This document shows, one piece after another, positions 10,196-19,776 of a DNA stretch of 47,672 bases. Every line of letters begins with the position of its first letter. The first letter of the stretch is position 1. The DNA is from an uncultured marine group III euryarchaeote (GTDB taxonomy: Archaea > Thermoplasmatota > Poseidoniia > MGIII > CG-Epi1): positions 1-47,672 of the forward strand of contig CACAGG010000004.1 of the NCBI GenBank assembly GCA_902531985.1, written 5' to 3'. A program made the translations under genes and the position numbers. Below the pieces are notes generated by a model. That model did not search any database. It had not been told where the DNA came from and worked only from the letters and a program-made list of their open reading frames with translations.

Positions 10196-11187
10196 AATTG
10201 AGCGAAGGCAAAAAAGAAACCGGAAAAGCGATTTCCATAGAGGAAACTAATAAGGCAGCTAAGTCTATTTCTGATGAAGTATCAAACGTAGTTTTGGGTA
10301 AGGAACAAACCATAGAAATGGTGATGGCTGGAGTTCTTGCAAATGGTAATATTTTGTTTGAGGATTTTCCCGGTTTAGCAAAAACCTTGATGTCCAATAC
10401 ATTGGCAGATGCTTTAGGTTGTGAATTTAAGAGAATACAATTCACTCCAGATTTACTCCCGGCAGATATTACAGGTTCCTATTTTTATGATCCAGAAAAG
10501 AATAAATTTACTTTCAGAAAAGGACCTATTTTTTGTAATATATTGTTGGCGGATGAAATTAATAGAGCACCTCCAAAAACTCAAGCGGCACTGCTAGAGG
10601 CAATGCAAGAGAAACAAATTACTATAGAGGGAACTACTCACAAATTGTCTCAACCCTTTATTGTTTTAGCCACTCAAAATCCTATTGAATATGAAGGAAC
10701 TTATCCACTACCGGAAGCTCAAATGGATCGATTTTTGATCAAGCTTAGTGTGGGTTATCCAGATGAAGACGTAGAAACTGGTATTTTGCAAGGCCGTTCA
10801 GAACGTAAAAAAGATTCTTTTTCAGTTAAGGCAAGGGCCTCACCCGATAAAGTAACCGCAATGCATGATTCGATAGAGGAAGTTTATGTTAAGAAAGAAG
10901 TGATGCGTTACATTGTAAGTTTGGTTCAGGCAACCCGGCGTGATCCTCGTGTTGCAGTCGGCTCAAGTCCCCGTGGAAGTTTAGGTTTGTTTAAGTTATC
11001 AAGAGCTCTGGCAGTATTATCTGGCAGGGATTACGTAGTGCCTGATGATATTAAGAGAGCTGCACTTCCAGTTCTTGGCCATAGGGTAATTTTGAAACCT
11101 GAGGCCCGTATTCGTGGCGTTAAGGTTGAAGAAATTTTGTCTGAATTATTAATGACAGTTGAAGTTCCTGCTGTTACAGTGGAATAA
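10189..11187 (+). CDS. MoxR-family AAA+ ATPase
   Basis: GNILFEDFPGLAKTLMSNTLADALG (Walker A-like), ADEINRAPPKTQAALLEAMQEKQITIEG, ATQNPIEYEGTYPLPEAQMDRFLIK; GTG start overlapping the upstream gene. Confidence 0.95.
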   Translation: MVKLSEGKKETGKAISIEETNKAAKSISDEVSNVVLGKEQTIEMVMAGVLANGNILFEDFPGLAKTLMSNTLADALGCEFKRIQFTPDLLPADITGSYFYDPEKNKFTFRKGPIFCNILLADEINRAPPKTQAALLEAMQEKQITIEGTTHKLSQPFIVLATQNPIEYEGTYPLPEAQMDRFLIKLSVGYPDEDVETGILQGRSERKKDSFSVKARASPDKVTAMHDSIEEVYVKKEVMRYIVSLVQATRRDPRVAVGSSPRGSLGLFKLSRALAVLSGRDYVVPDDIKRAALPVLGHRVILKPEARIRGVKVEEILSELLMTVEVPAVTVE

Positions 11188-11195
11188 TACCATAA

Positions 11196-12443
11196 ATGTG
11201 GACTCGTAAGGCCGTAGTATATGTTGGCCTTGGAACAATTTTAGTTCTATTTTCTCCATTTATTAATAATCTTCAACTATTCTTATTAGGTACAACCATA
11301 CTGGGTTTCGTAGCCATTCATAGCCTAGTTAATACTAGTCCAATTGATGTTAAAATAACAAGAACGTTTGATTCAGATCAAGTATTTGAAAATAGTAATG
11401 TCAGTGTTGATTTAATTATACAAAATAAGGGGCGTTCGGTTGGTTTTCTAGAAATATATGACAATTTACCTTCGGAGGTCGAGGTCAATAATGGATTAAA
11501 TCATACAATTATAAAGCTAAGAAAAGAAGAATTAGTAATCAACAAGTACAATTTGGATTGTCGACTTCGTGGTCAATATAGATTAGGAAATCCTAGTTTA
11601 AGAATTTACAATCCATCATTCCTATTTTATTACGAATCAGATATTGATTCTAAGTCCAGTTTAGTTGTTTTACCACAGATTGAGCAAATAGAAGGAGTGG
11701 ATTTGTCTACAGATTTCCCCAAAATGTATCAGGGAGCCATGCCTATCAGAAGAATAGGGACAAGTGGAGAGTTTTACGGAATTCGTGAATATATGCCAGG
11801 CGATGATTTTAAGAATATTAATTGGAGAGTTTTTGGACGAACTAGAAAATTGATGGTTAATCAATTCGAAAGAGAAGATATTTCAGATATCATGCTTGTA
11901 CTTGATGCTAGGGAAATTTCAGGAACAGGTACAATACTGAGAAATCCATTAAATTATTCTTGCAGAGCTGCAGCCTCTTTGACTAGTTTCTTTTTGAGAG
12001 CCCGTAATAGAGTAGGTTTAACGATTTATGGAGAAACTGTTAATGTAATTCCTCCAGATACTGGAGAGAGACATCTTTACCGTATTTTAACAGCTTTAGC
12101 TGAGGTTAAACCAACCGGTGGATTAGGATTGCATACAGTGCTGGGAGATTTGCGTAATTTCACGCCTAGATCTCCAGTAATGGTTCTTTCTACACTGGAA
12201 AGTGATCCAACTAGCACAACAGCTCTTAGGGAAATCACTGCTAGAGGTTTCAAGTTGACAGTGATAGCTCCAGATACATTGGATTATGATCGTGAGGCTC
12301 GCATAATATCACCTACAGTTTATTTCACAGCCTCAGCATCTTTAGACAACAAAATCACAGAGGCTCGTTCTCTTGGGGCTAGAGCTATGCGTTGGGATCC
12401 TGAAAGTGTTTTATCAACTTCATTGGCGGAGGTTGTAATTTGA
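11196..12443 (+). CDS. DUF58 domain-containing protein
   Basis: Two N-terminal TMs, then GEFYGIREYMPGDDFKNINWRVFGRTRKLMVNQFERE and a vWA-like DIMLVLDAR segment, typical of DUF58 partners of MoxR. Confidence 0.93.
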   Translation: MWTRKAVVYVGLGTILVLFSPFINNLQLFLLGTTILGFVAIHSLVNTSPIDVKITRTFDSDQVFENSNVSVDLIIQNKGRSVGFLEIYDNLPSEVEVNNGLNHTIIKLRKEELVINKYNLDCRLRGQYRLGNPSLRIYNPSFLFYYESDIDSKSSLVVLPQIEQIEGVDLSTDFPKMYQGAMPIRRIGTSGEFYGIREYMPGDDFKNINWRVFGRTRKLMVNQFEREDISDIMLVLDAREISGTGTILRNPLNYSCRAAASLTSFFLRARNRVGLTIYGETVNVIPPDTGERHLYRILTALAEVKPTGGLGLHTVLGDLRNFTPRSPVMVLSTLESDPTSTTALREITARGFKLTVIAPDTLDYDREARIISPTVYFTASASLDNKITEARSLGARAMRWDPESVLSTSLAEVVI

Positions 12444-13285
12444 ATACAAATAATAGTTTATCTTTAATGCAAGGCATTGCAACTTTTTCTTTAATGTTTA
12501 GTTTGGGCCTTGCTTACGTAATAAATCCTATAGATGAATCACTTTTTTTCAAAGCATTAGATGGAATAGTTTCAGGGATTTATGGAACTGACGTGTTAGA
12601 TGAATTAAATAGTTCAGCAGTTGCAGGAATGTTAGTGGGGCTTTTTGCTGGTACTTTATTTGTTTTTTTGAGTATTAATAAAAAAGTTTATAATTATTCA
12701 ATATTAATTTTGTTTATTTCCACAATTCTAGTTTTTTTAGCAGACATAATGAATTATGATTCATTTCCATACCAAGTAACTCAGCAATTATTCCTTTGGT
12801 CCTGGATAGGACTCCCAATATTTATTGGAATAATAGGAATATGGCAAGATTACATAGGTAACCAAATTGTTGCAGCTTTTTTAGTTTTGGTAATGCCTTT
12901 AGGATTGTCAGGAAATACTAATGAGCAAATTTATCCAATTCTTGGATTTGTATTTTCTTTCATGCTTTATATTGAGTTGAGTTATGGACATACAAGGTAC
13001 AGTCGGCTTGCAAGAGTAATGTATTATTCTAAAGAATATGAAACAGTTTTACAATGGTTTTTAGTTACTTTAGTGATAACTTTGGCCTTGACTACAGGGT
13101 TAACATCAATAGCCTTTTTATTTCATGATTTCCTTAGTGATTTACTTCCTTACAGCTTTAGTAATTCTATAGAATTTAATACAATATATGGACAAGCATT
13201 ATCAGTTATGGTATTTTTTATGATTTGGGCAGTTATTCAAACACTTTTCTCACGTGGTTATCTTGCTCGGCAAGTAGAAGACTAA
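12440..13285 (+). CDS. Multi-pass membrane protein of unknown function, MoxR-cluster member
   Basis: 281 aa with multiple hydrophobic segments; 4-bp overlap with the DUF58 gene. Confidence 0.7.
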   Translation: MNTNNSLSLMQGIATFSLMFSLGLAYVINPIDESLFFKALDGIVSGIYGTDVLDELNSSAVAGMLVGLFAGTLFVFLSINKKVYNYSILILFISTILVFLADIMNYDSFPYQVTQQLFLWSWIGLPIFIGIIGIWQDYIGNQIVAAFLVLVMPLGLSGNTNEQIYPILGFVFSFMLYIELSYGHTRYSRLARVMYYSKEYETVLQWFLVTLVITLALTTGLTSIAFLFHDFLSDLLPYSFSNSIEFNTIYGQALSVMVFFMIWAVIQTLFSRGYLARQVED

Positions 13286-13317
13286 AACAGAAACTTCAAA
13301 AACACATATACCTGTAA

Positions 13318-15642
13318 ATGTATTACATGGATAGTCCATCAGCGTTAAAAAAGGATTACAATTATTGGGAAATTACTAAGGATTTGATAGATCAATGTAT
13401 TGATATCACCCTTAATTTAAGTCAAAGTGGGCACCCTGGTGGTTCACGTTCCAAAGTTCACGGAATGTTAATTACACTCTTATCAGGAGCTATGAGGTGG
13501 GATATACGCGACCCCACGAAACGTTTTGCAGATAGATTTGTTCTAGTTGCAGGACATGATAATCCAGTGGTTTATGCAACATTAGCAATACTAAATGAGG
13601 CATTAAGATTGAAATATGATCAAACTAAAGATTCTAAGTACCTTGTTAGAAACGGAGAAGAATTTCAGTTAGTGTGGGAAGATTTACTCACACTTCGTAA
13701 AAATAAGGGTCTTCCAGGGCACGCCGAAATGGAAGGTAAGACACTTTTTTTCAAATTTAATACTGGACCAAGCGGGCACGGTTCACCTGCTGCAGCTGGA
13801 GAGGCTTTGGCTCATAAATTGGCAGGCACGGATCAGGTCAAAGTATTTGCATTTGAAGGGGAAGGCGGATTGAGTACTGGAGCAACACATGAAACTTTGA
13901 ATTCCTCCTGGGGATTGGGCCTTGGAAACATAGTCTATTATATTGACTGGAATGATTTTGGAATAGATAGCCGTCCTTTTAGTTCAATTGTAAAATCGAC
14001 TCCTCAAGAATTGTTTGAAACTAGCGGTTGGCATGTTGAAGGAACTGATGATAATGAAGATTGGGATTCATTCACTAATGCATATTATGACCTTTTAGTA
14101 GGAAACGCTGAGAAAAACATTCCAAAGATGATTTATGCAAAATCACGAAAAGGTAGAGGTTACCATGTTTTTGATGAAAAATCGCATGGAGTTCCGCATA
14201 AACGCAATTCTAAGTTATTCTGGAAAACTAAGGATGATTTCGCAAAGAAGTATGATTTTTCTTTCTCTAATTTTGGTGAAGAAGAATCCCCAACTCGTGA
14301 GGAACAGGTAGAACAAGCAAGAAAATATTTCCATGAAGTCATATCAGTAATGCATAACAATCAATCTTTAGTTGATTACTTAGCAGATAGGTTGGTAGAA
14401 ATCGGAGATTCAGTCCCTCAATCGATTGATGGCTGTATAGTTTCAGAATCAAATCCTCTTACTGATAAATCACTTTTTGATTATGCTAACTATCCTAAAG
14501 AGTTATTCGTAGAACCGGGTACAAAAATCCCAAATCGTGTAGGTTTTTCTAAAGTTGCATCTTGGTTAAATTCACATAGTCGCAAAAATTATGGAAGGCC
14601 TTTATTCGTTGCAATGTCTGCAGATTTGGCAGATTCAACTAATATTTCAGGTTTTGCAAAAGGTTGGGACAATATGGATGATTTAGGGATGTATGATAAA
14701 TTAACAAATACAGATTCACCATTGATGCCTCAAGGAATAACTGAATTTACTAATTCAGGAATGATGGCTGGATTATCTACTGTTAATTTCAATAAAGATA
14801 CACTTGAAAGATATAATGGATTTATTGGATCATTTAGTACATATGGTTCTTTTAGTTATTTGAAATACGGCCCAATAAGATTATTCAGTCAAGTAGCTCA
14901 AGATTCCCAAATTAAGGTAGGAAAATTATTGTGGGTTGCAGGCCACTCAGGACCAGAAACGGCAGAAGATAGTAGAACACATTTTGGTATTTTTGCACCA
15001 GGAGTCACACAATTGTTTCCAGATGGCCACATAATAAATCTACACCCTTGGGAGCACAATGATGTTGCTCCAGCTTTAGCAGCAGCTTTTGCAACAGAGG
15101 TGCCTATCGTTGCTTTACATCTGACTAGACCTGCAATAGAAGTGCCAGACAGAGCAAAATTAGGTATTGCTAGTCACTTTGATGCATCAAAAGGGGCATA
15201 TCTGATTAGAGATTATGACTTTAGACCTAAAGAAGGAGTTGTGATAGTAAGAGGGACAAGTTCTACAAATACGATTATTTCTATTCTTGAAGAATTAGGT
15301 ACTAAACATAATGTAAAAATTGTATCTGCAATATCATGGGAATTATTTAACAGGCAGAGTCAGTCTTACAAAGATTCTATTATTTCAGAAAAAGAATGGC
15401 CAGATTCAATGATTATTACCAACACAGGTCTTAGAATTATGCAGAAATGGATTTCAAATCGTATAGTCTCAGAATATTCAGTTTCTCCAGATTGGGACAA
15501 TAATTGGAGAACTGGTGGAAGTGTTGATGAAATTATTGATGAAGCTCATCTAAGTCCTCGTTGGGTTTTAGAAGCTATAGAAAAATTTGCTTCTGAGCGT
15601 AATATTAGATTAGAAAGACTTAACAACCAACTTCCAAACTAG
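13318..15642 (+). CDS. Transketolase-like thiamine-diphosphate enzyme (full length, variant motifs)
   Basis: 774 aa; LSQSGHPGGS, TGPSGHGSPAAAGEALAHKL, FEGEGGLSTGATHETLNSSWGLGLGNIVYYIDWND (GDG-like TPP motif), C-terminal PIVALHLTRPAIEVPDR. An in-frame alternative ATG lies at 13327. Confidence 0.8.
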   Translation: MYYMDSPSALKKDYNYWEITKDLIDQCIDITLNLSQSGHPGGSRSKVHGMLITLLSGAMRWDIRDPTKRFADRFVLVAGHDNPVVYATLAILNEALRLKYDQTKDSKYLVRNGEEFQLVWEDLLTLRKNKGLPGHAEMEGKTLFFKFNTGPSGHGSPAAAGEALAHKLAGTDQVKVFAFEGEGGLSTGATHETLNSSWGLGLGNIVYYIDWNDFGIDSRPFSSIVKSTPQELFETSGWHVEGTDDNEDWDSFTNAYYDLLVGNAEKNIPKMIYAKSRKGRGYHVFDEKSHGVPHKRNSKLFWKTKDDFAKKYDFSFSNFGEEESPTREEQVEQARKYFHEVISVMHNNQSLVDYLADRLVEIGDSVPQSIDGCIVSESNPLTDKSLFDYANYPKELFVEPGTKIPNRVGFSKVASWLNSHSRKNYGRPLFVAMSADLADSTNISGFAKGWDNMDDLGMYDKLTNTDSPLMPQGITEFTNSGMMAGLSTVNFNKDTLERYNGFIGSFSTYGSFSYLKYGPIRLFSQVAQDSQIKVGKLLWVAGHSGPETAEDSRTHFGIFAPGVTQLFPDGHIINLHPWEHNDVAPALAAAFATEVPIVALHLTRPAIEVPDRAKLGIASHFDASKGAYLIRDYDFRPKEGVVIVRGTSSTNTIISILEELGTKHNVKIVSAISWELFNRQSQSYKDSIISEKEWPDSMIITNTGLRIMQKWISNRIVSEYSVSPDWDNNWRTGGSVDEIIDEAHLSPRWVLEAIEKFASERNIRLERLNNQLPN

Positions 15643-15647
15643 GATTA

Positions 15648-16238
15648 ATGTCTTACGAAAATTTCCCTGTAGCTGTTGTTGATAATGGGGGTCAATGGAC
15701 TCACAGGGAATATAGAGTTCTGAATTATTTAGGTTGTAGAGCTGAGATTGTCTCTAATGTCACTCCAATAGAGGAATTAGAGAGATTCAAGGCACTAGTT
15801 CTCTCAGGTGGAGCTCCTAGAATTGAAACTGAATCAGAGGCACTTGGTTTGACTTCTGAATACATTGATTCAGAAAAATGGCCTATACTTGGAATATGCG
15901 TAGGTCACCAATACATGGCTACTCATTTTGGAGGTAAAGCAGGTCCTGCAGAAATTCCAGAATTTGGTTCTTCACTATTAACACTGATTGACGAAGGCTG
16001 GATTTTGGCTGGTTTTCCCAAAGAGTTCAATGTTTGGGAGTCACACAATGATGAAGTTCACGAAATGCCAAAAGGTTTTAGGTTGTTAGCTTCCTCAGAC
16101 GCTTGTCAAGTTCAAGTAATAGAGCATGAGAGTTTACCTTACGCAGGCGTCCAATATCATCCAGAAGTTGAACACAGCGAATATGGTTCAGAACTTTTTC
16201 AAAATTTCCTTAACAAAGCAATTGAGTGGAATGAATAA
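15648..16238 (+). CDS. guaAA: GMP synthase glutamine amidotransferase subunit (archaeal split GuaA, subunit A)
   Basis: Class I GATase: LVLSGGAPRIE, PILGICVGHQYMATHFGG, WESHNDEV, GVQYHPEVEHSEYG; 196 aa without a synthetase domain. Confidence 0.9.
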   Translation: MSYENFPVAVVDNGGQWTHREYRVLNYLGCRAEIVSNVTPIEELERFKALVLSGGAPRIETESEALGLTSEYIDSEKWPILGICVGHQYMATHFGGKAGPAEIPEFGSSLLTLIDEGWILAGFPKEFNVWESHNDEVHEMPKGFRLLASSDACQVQVIEHESLPYAGVQYHPEVEHSEYGSELFQNFLNKAIEWNE

Positions 16239-16311
16239 GGTATATATTTGGTGTTTTTTTTTCTGAAACACACAGGTAATCTATATTTAAACTGGGTGTT
16301 CCTGTTAAGTT

Positions 16312-18150
16312 ATGGCCGATTTAATTACTAGATTGTTTAGCCTAGGTTCCAAATTAAAAAATCTTCCCGATGATAAAGAAAAAGCTATCAGCGGTTATGG
16401 GTTCTATGATTGGGGTAAGTCAGCTTTTGAATGCAGCGTTACTTTAGCAATTATTCCCGTCTGGTATACCGTTTTATTCCTTAAAGCTAATGGACTTACA
16501 GTTTCACTTTTTTCACAGTCAATGACTGCTGATGCTGTGTTGTCACTGGTTGTAGCAATTTCTACACTTTCTGTAGCTATAATTAGTCCTCCATTAGGAG
16601 TTATTGCAGATCGTAGACTTGTTAAAATGCGCTGGTTAAAAATCCTCACAATAGTTGGTGCTGGCGGTACTTTCCTTATTGCTTTCGCGCCTCTTTTTGG
16701 AAATGCGTCTTGGATTTGGATTATGGTTATGTATTTTGTAGCCAATGTAGGGCTTAACGGTGCTGGAGTTTTTTACAATGCCTTACTTCCTCATTTGGGT
16801 GAGCAAGATGAGTTGGATGATATTTCCAATAGAGCTTTTGCTTATGGGTATCTTGGAGGCGGACTTCTTCTTGTAATCCATCTTGTAGTTTTAATGTCCA
16901 CAGATTTTGCAGATTGGGCTATTCAGTTTTCAATGGCTACAGCTGGTATCTGGTGGTACGGATTTGCCTTGATTACTTTTGCATGGGTACCTGAGCCTCC
17001 AGTTGAAAATGAGATGGAAAAGTTAAAGTTTAGAGACGCTGCAAGATTTGCGATTGGAGAAGTCAGTCAAACATTGAAAGATTACAAAGACTTTCCACAT
17101 TTATTCCTTTACATGCTTGCTTATTTCTTATTTATTGATGGAATAAATACAGTAACCGCTCTTGCAGGAGTTTATGGAACTACAGTTCTAGGTATAGGAT
17201 TTACCGGGTTGATTATTGCCCTTCTAGTTGTTCAATTTATTGCAGCTCCATCAGCCATATTGTTTACTAAAATAGCTGAGAGAAAAGGTACTAAACAGGC
17301 TTTAATGATTTCGATAAGTGGCTGGGTAGTTTTGTGTTTTGCAGGTCTTTGTTTTGCACCGTTGGAGTTGGAAACACATGAAGAGTATGATATCTTATAT
17401 GAGTGGAATGATGAAGACAATGCATACTCAGTTTATGTTTCATGGTCTGCAAATGATTTAGCTCAAAAATTGGATTATGAAGATGATGAATTTAACGAGC
17501 AAGCTTGGGCTAAAGAGTGGTCATATATTCTTCCTACCAAAGTTAATGAGGATGATGAGGATATTTTAGAATGGTCTTGGGGAGTTGATGAGGATGAGCC
17601 AAATATGATTAAGCTCATAGGAATTTCAAACGAAAATATAACTTCTTTTCTGTCTTCGATAGATAATACTCGGTTTAGTGCAAGTGTATTGGGAGGAGAA
17701 TTAGGAGGTGAAGCAAATGTTGGTGAGGATCATCCAACCAATTTAGGAGATGGCGTTTTGGATAGTATTCCTATTTGGGCTAGAGATAATGTTTGGAAAC
17801 CACTAGGAATGGGTGTTTTCCTCCAGTTCATAGTTCTCGGTTGTTTTATGGGGACTTTACTCGGAGGTTCACAAGGTCTTGCACGTAGTTTGTTTGGTCA
17901 AATTGTTCCTGAAACTAGGAGCACAGAATTCTACAGTTTCCTCGGATTCTTTAACAAGGTTGCTGCTTTTGTAGGTCCAACACTTTATTTCTTTATGACT
18001 GTAATTTATGATAGTAGAGCCGGAATTTTTAGCATAGCATTTTTACTATTATTAGGCGCCATTCTACTTTACCGAGTCGATATTGAGGCAGGTAAAAAAG
18101 ATGCTAAAGCTGAAGATATTAGAATAAGGAAACTGTTAGAGGAATCTTAA
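16312..18150 (+). CDS. UMF1/Atg22-like MFS transporter with a large acidic soluble insertion
   Basis: GYGFYDWGKSAFECSVTLAIIPVWY N-terminus typical of the UMF1/Atg22-like MFS family; about 140-aa acidic insertion between TM segments. Confidence 0.75.
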   Translation: MADLITRLFSLGSKLKNLPDDKEKAISGYGFYDWGKSAFECSVTLAIIPVWYTVLFLKANGLTVSLFSQSMTADAVLSLVVAISTLSVAIISPPLGVIADRRLVKMRWLKILTIVGAGGTFLIAFAPLFGNASWIWIMVMYFVANVGLNGAGVFYNALLPHLGEQDELDDISNRAFAYGYLGGGLLLVIHLVVLMSTDFADWAIQFSMATAGIWWYGFALITFAWVPEPPVENEMEKLKFRDAARFAIGEVSQTLKDYKDFPHLFLYMLAYFLFIDGINTVTALAGVYGTTVLGIGFTGLIIALLVVQFIAAPSAILFTKIAERKGTKQALMISISGWVVLCFAGLCFAPLELETHEEYDILYEWNDEDNAYSVYVSWSANDLAQKLDYEDDEFNEQAWAKEWSYILPTKVNEDDEDILEWSWGVDEDEPNMIKLIGISNENITSFLSSIDNTRFSASVLGGELGGEANVGEDHPTNLGDGVLDSIPIWARDNVWKPLGMGVFLQFIVLGCFMGTLLGGSQGLARSLFGQIVPETRSTEFYSFLGFFNKVAAFVGPTLYFFMTVIYDSRAGIFSIAFLLLLGAILLYRVDIEAGKKDAKAEDIRIRKLLEES

Positions 18151-18188
18151 GAATTAGATTTAGATTCCATGCACAATAAAGAATAGAG

Positions 18189-19745
18189 ATGAGTCGCGCT
18201 AAAAAAATATTAGAAGCCCCAAGGAAGATTAAAGAAAAGTTAAAGGACTTTAACGAAGAAAGAAAAAAACCAAAGGAGCCTATAACTACCAAAGCTTCAT
18301 TGTTTAGTATTTTTTCTTGGGCATTTTATGATCTTGGTAATACTATCTTTTCGGTACTTATTGTATCATTTTACTTCAGTCTGTGGGTTGTTAGTGATGA
18401 AGTGGGAGGATCTGATGCAGATTATGGATATGCTAATGCCGCATCAATGGCACTTGTTTTCCTTACAGCACCTCTGATTGGTGCTTTATCTGATCAAGCC
18501 AGACGTCGGATGCCTTTCCTTTTCGTTACTACTCTAGCTTGCGTTGCTTTTACAGCACTTTTAGGATACGAAAGAGATGGTTGGAGTAAGAGTACAGTTT
18601 TGACAGCCTCTCTGGTTTTTTTTGTAATAGCTAACTATTTCTATCAAGCAGGTCTTATTTTTTACGATTCTACTTTAGCTACAATTTCAACTCCAGGTAA
18701 TAAGGGTCGTATAGGAGGTATAGGTATAGGCGTAGGTTACGTTGGAGCACTTATTGGAATATTATCTGCACTTTACATTACTTCAGTTCTAGGTTTCCCA
18801 TATACTGCAGTATTCCAAGCCACAGCTATGCTTTTCCTAATATTTGCAATTCCTTGTTTTATCTTTGTTAAAGAAAGTCCTGATGATAATTTTTGGCCTA
18901 GTTTGATGATTTTAATGGCTATTTTGTTTGGCCTTAATGCTTGGTTAATTAGTGGAACTATACAGTATGCTACCATTTTTTTCGCAATAATTTGTGTTAT
19001 TTCATCTATTAACACTAAGACATCCCCTTTATTCCGAGATGGTTCAATTGTGACTGCAGTTTCGGGAACTTTTACACAATTGAAAGGCACATTATCAATG
19101 TTAGATGATTTCCCTGGTTTATCTCGATTTTTGGTTGGCCGTGTGTTTTACACAGATGCAGCTAATACTTCCATTACATTTGCAGCAATTTACGTTAGGG
19201 AGGAATTTGGTATGGAAGATTCTGAAATTGCAGTTTACACCTTAATTGGTGTTTTCTCATCTATTGTAAGTGGGTTTGTCTGGGGATATTTGGTTGATAT
19301 TATTGGTCCAAAGTCTACACTTAATGCAGTTCTTTGGTTTTGGTTTGCTTCTTTTACACTATTGATTTCGACAGTTTGGCTAGGATTGCCAGTTTGGATG
19401 ATATGGCTTGCACCATTTTTAGCAGGTGTAGCCTTGGGAGGAACTTGGTGCGCAGACAGGCCATATATGTTAGTCTTGACTCCACCTCGTTACATAGGTC
19501 AATTCTATGGTTTGTATAGTATGGTTGGGCGTTTTGCCACAATTATAGGTCCTCTATCTTGGGCAATAATTGTTGATGAATTAGGTTTCGGAAGGCCTGC
19601 AGCAATTGGTTTCTTATTCATAATTATGATCATTGGTTACATTATTCTTCAAGGTGTAGATGATAAGCCAAGGGAGTGGCCTCCAGAGTTACAAGCAGAT
19701 TATGAGCCTGAACCTCCACGTGGCGCAATTGGAAGGTCACGATAA
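18189..19745 (+). CDS. UMF1/Atg22-like MFS transporter, tandem paralog
   Basis: SIFSWAFYDLGNTIFSVLIVSFYFSLWV and GALSDQARRRMPFLFV motifs; multiple TMs. Confidence 0.78.
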   Translation: MSRAKKILEAPRKIKEKLKDFNEERKKPKEPITTKASLFSIFSWAFYDLGNTIFSVLIVSFYFSLWVVSDEVGGSDADYGYANAASMALVFLTAPLIGALSDQARRRMPFLFVTTLACVAFTALLGYERDGWSKSTVLTASLVFFVIANYFYQAGLIFYDSTLATISTPGNKGRIGGIGIGVGYVGALIGILSALYITSVLGFPYTAVFQATAMLFLIFAIPCFIFVKESPDDNFWPSLMILMAILFGLNAWLISGTIQYATIFFAIICVISSINTKTSPLFRDGSIVTAVSGTFTQLKGTLSMLDDFPGLSRFLVGRVFYTDAANTSITFAAIYVREEFGMEDSEIAVYTLIGVFSSIVSGFVWGYLVDIIGPKSTLNAVLWFWFASFTLLISTVWLGLPVWMIWLAPFLAGVALGGTWCADRPYMLVLTPPRYIGQFYGLYSMVGRFATIIGPLSWAIIVDELGFGRPAAIGFLFIIMIIGYIILQGVDDKPREWPPELQADYEPEPPRGAIGRSR

Positions 19746-19776
19746 CCACTTTAACAGATATCTTTGTGACAAATTC

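Noticed and set aside
16404-16745. 113-aa minus-strand ORF opposite an MFS transporter
   Set aside because: Shadow ORF of hydrophobic-helix codons; no independent start signals noted.
19660-19776. N-terminal extension of acyl-CoA dehydrogenase ORF
   Set aside because: Overlaps the conserved end of the upstream MFS gene; ACAD-like sequence begins at ATG 19777.
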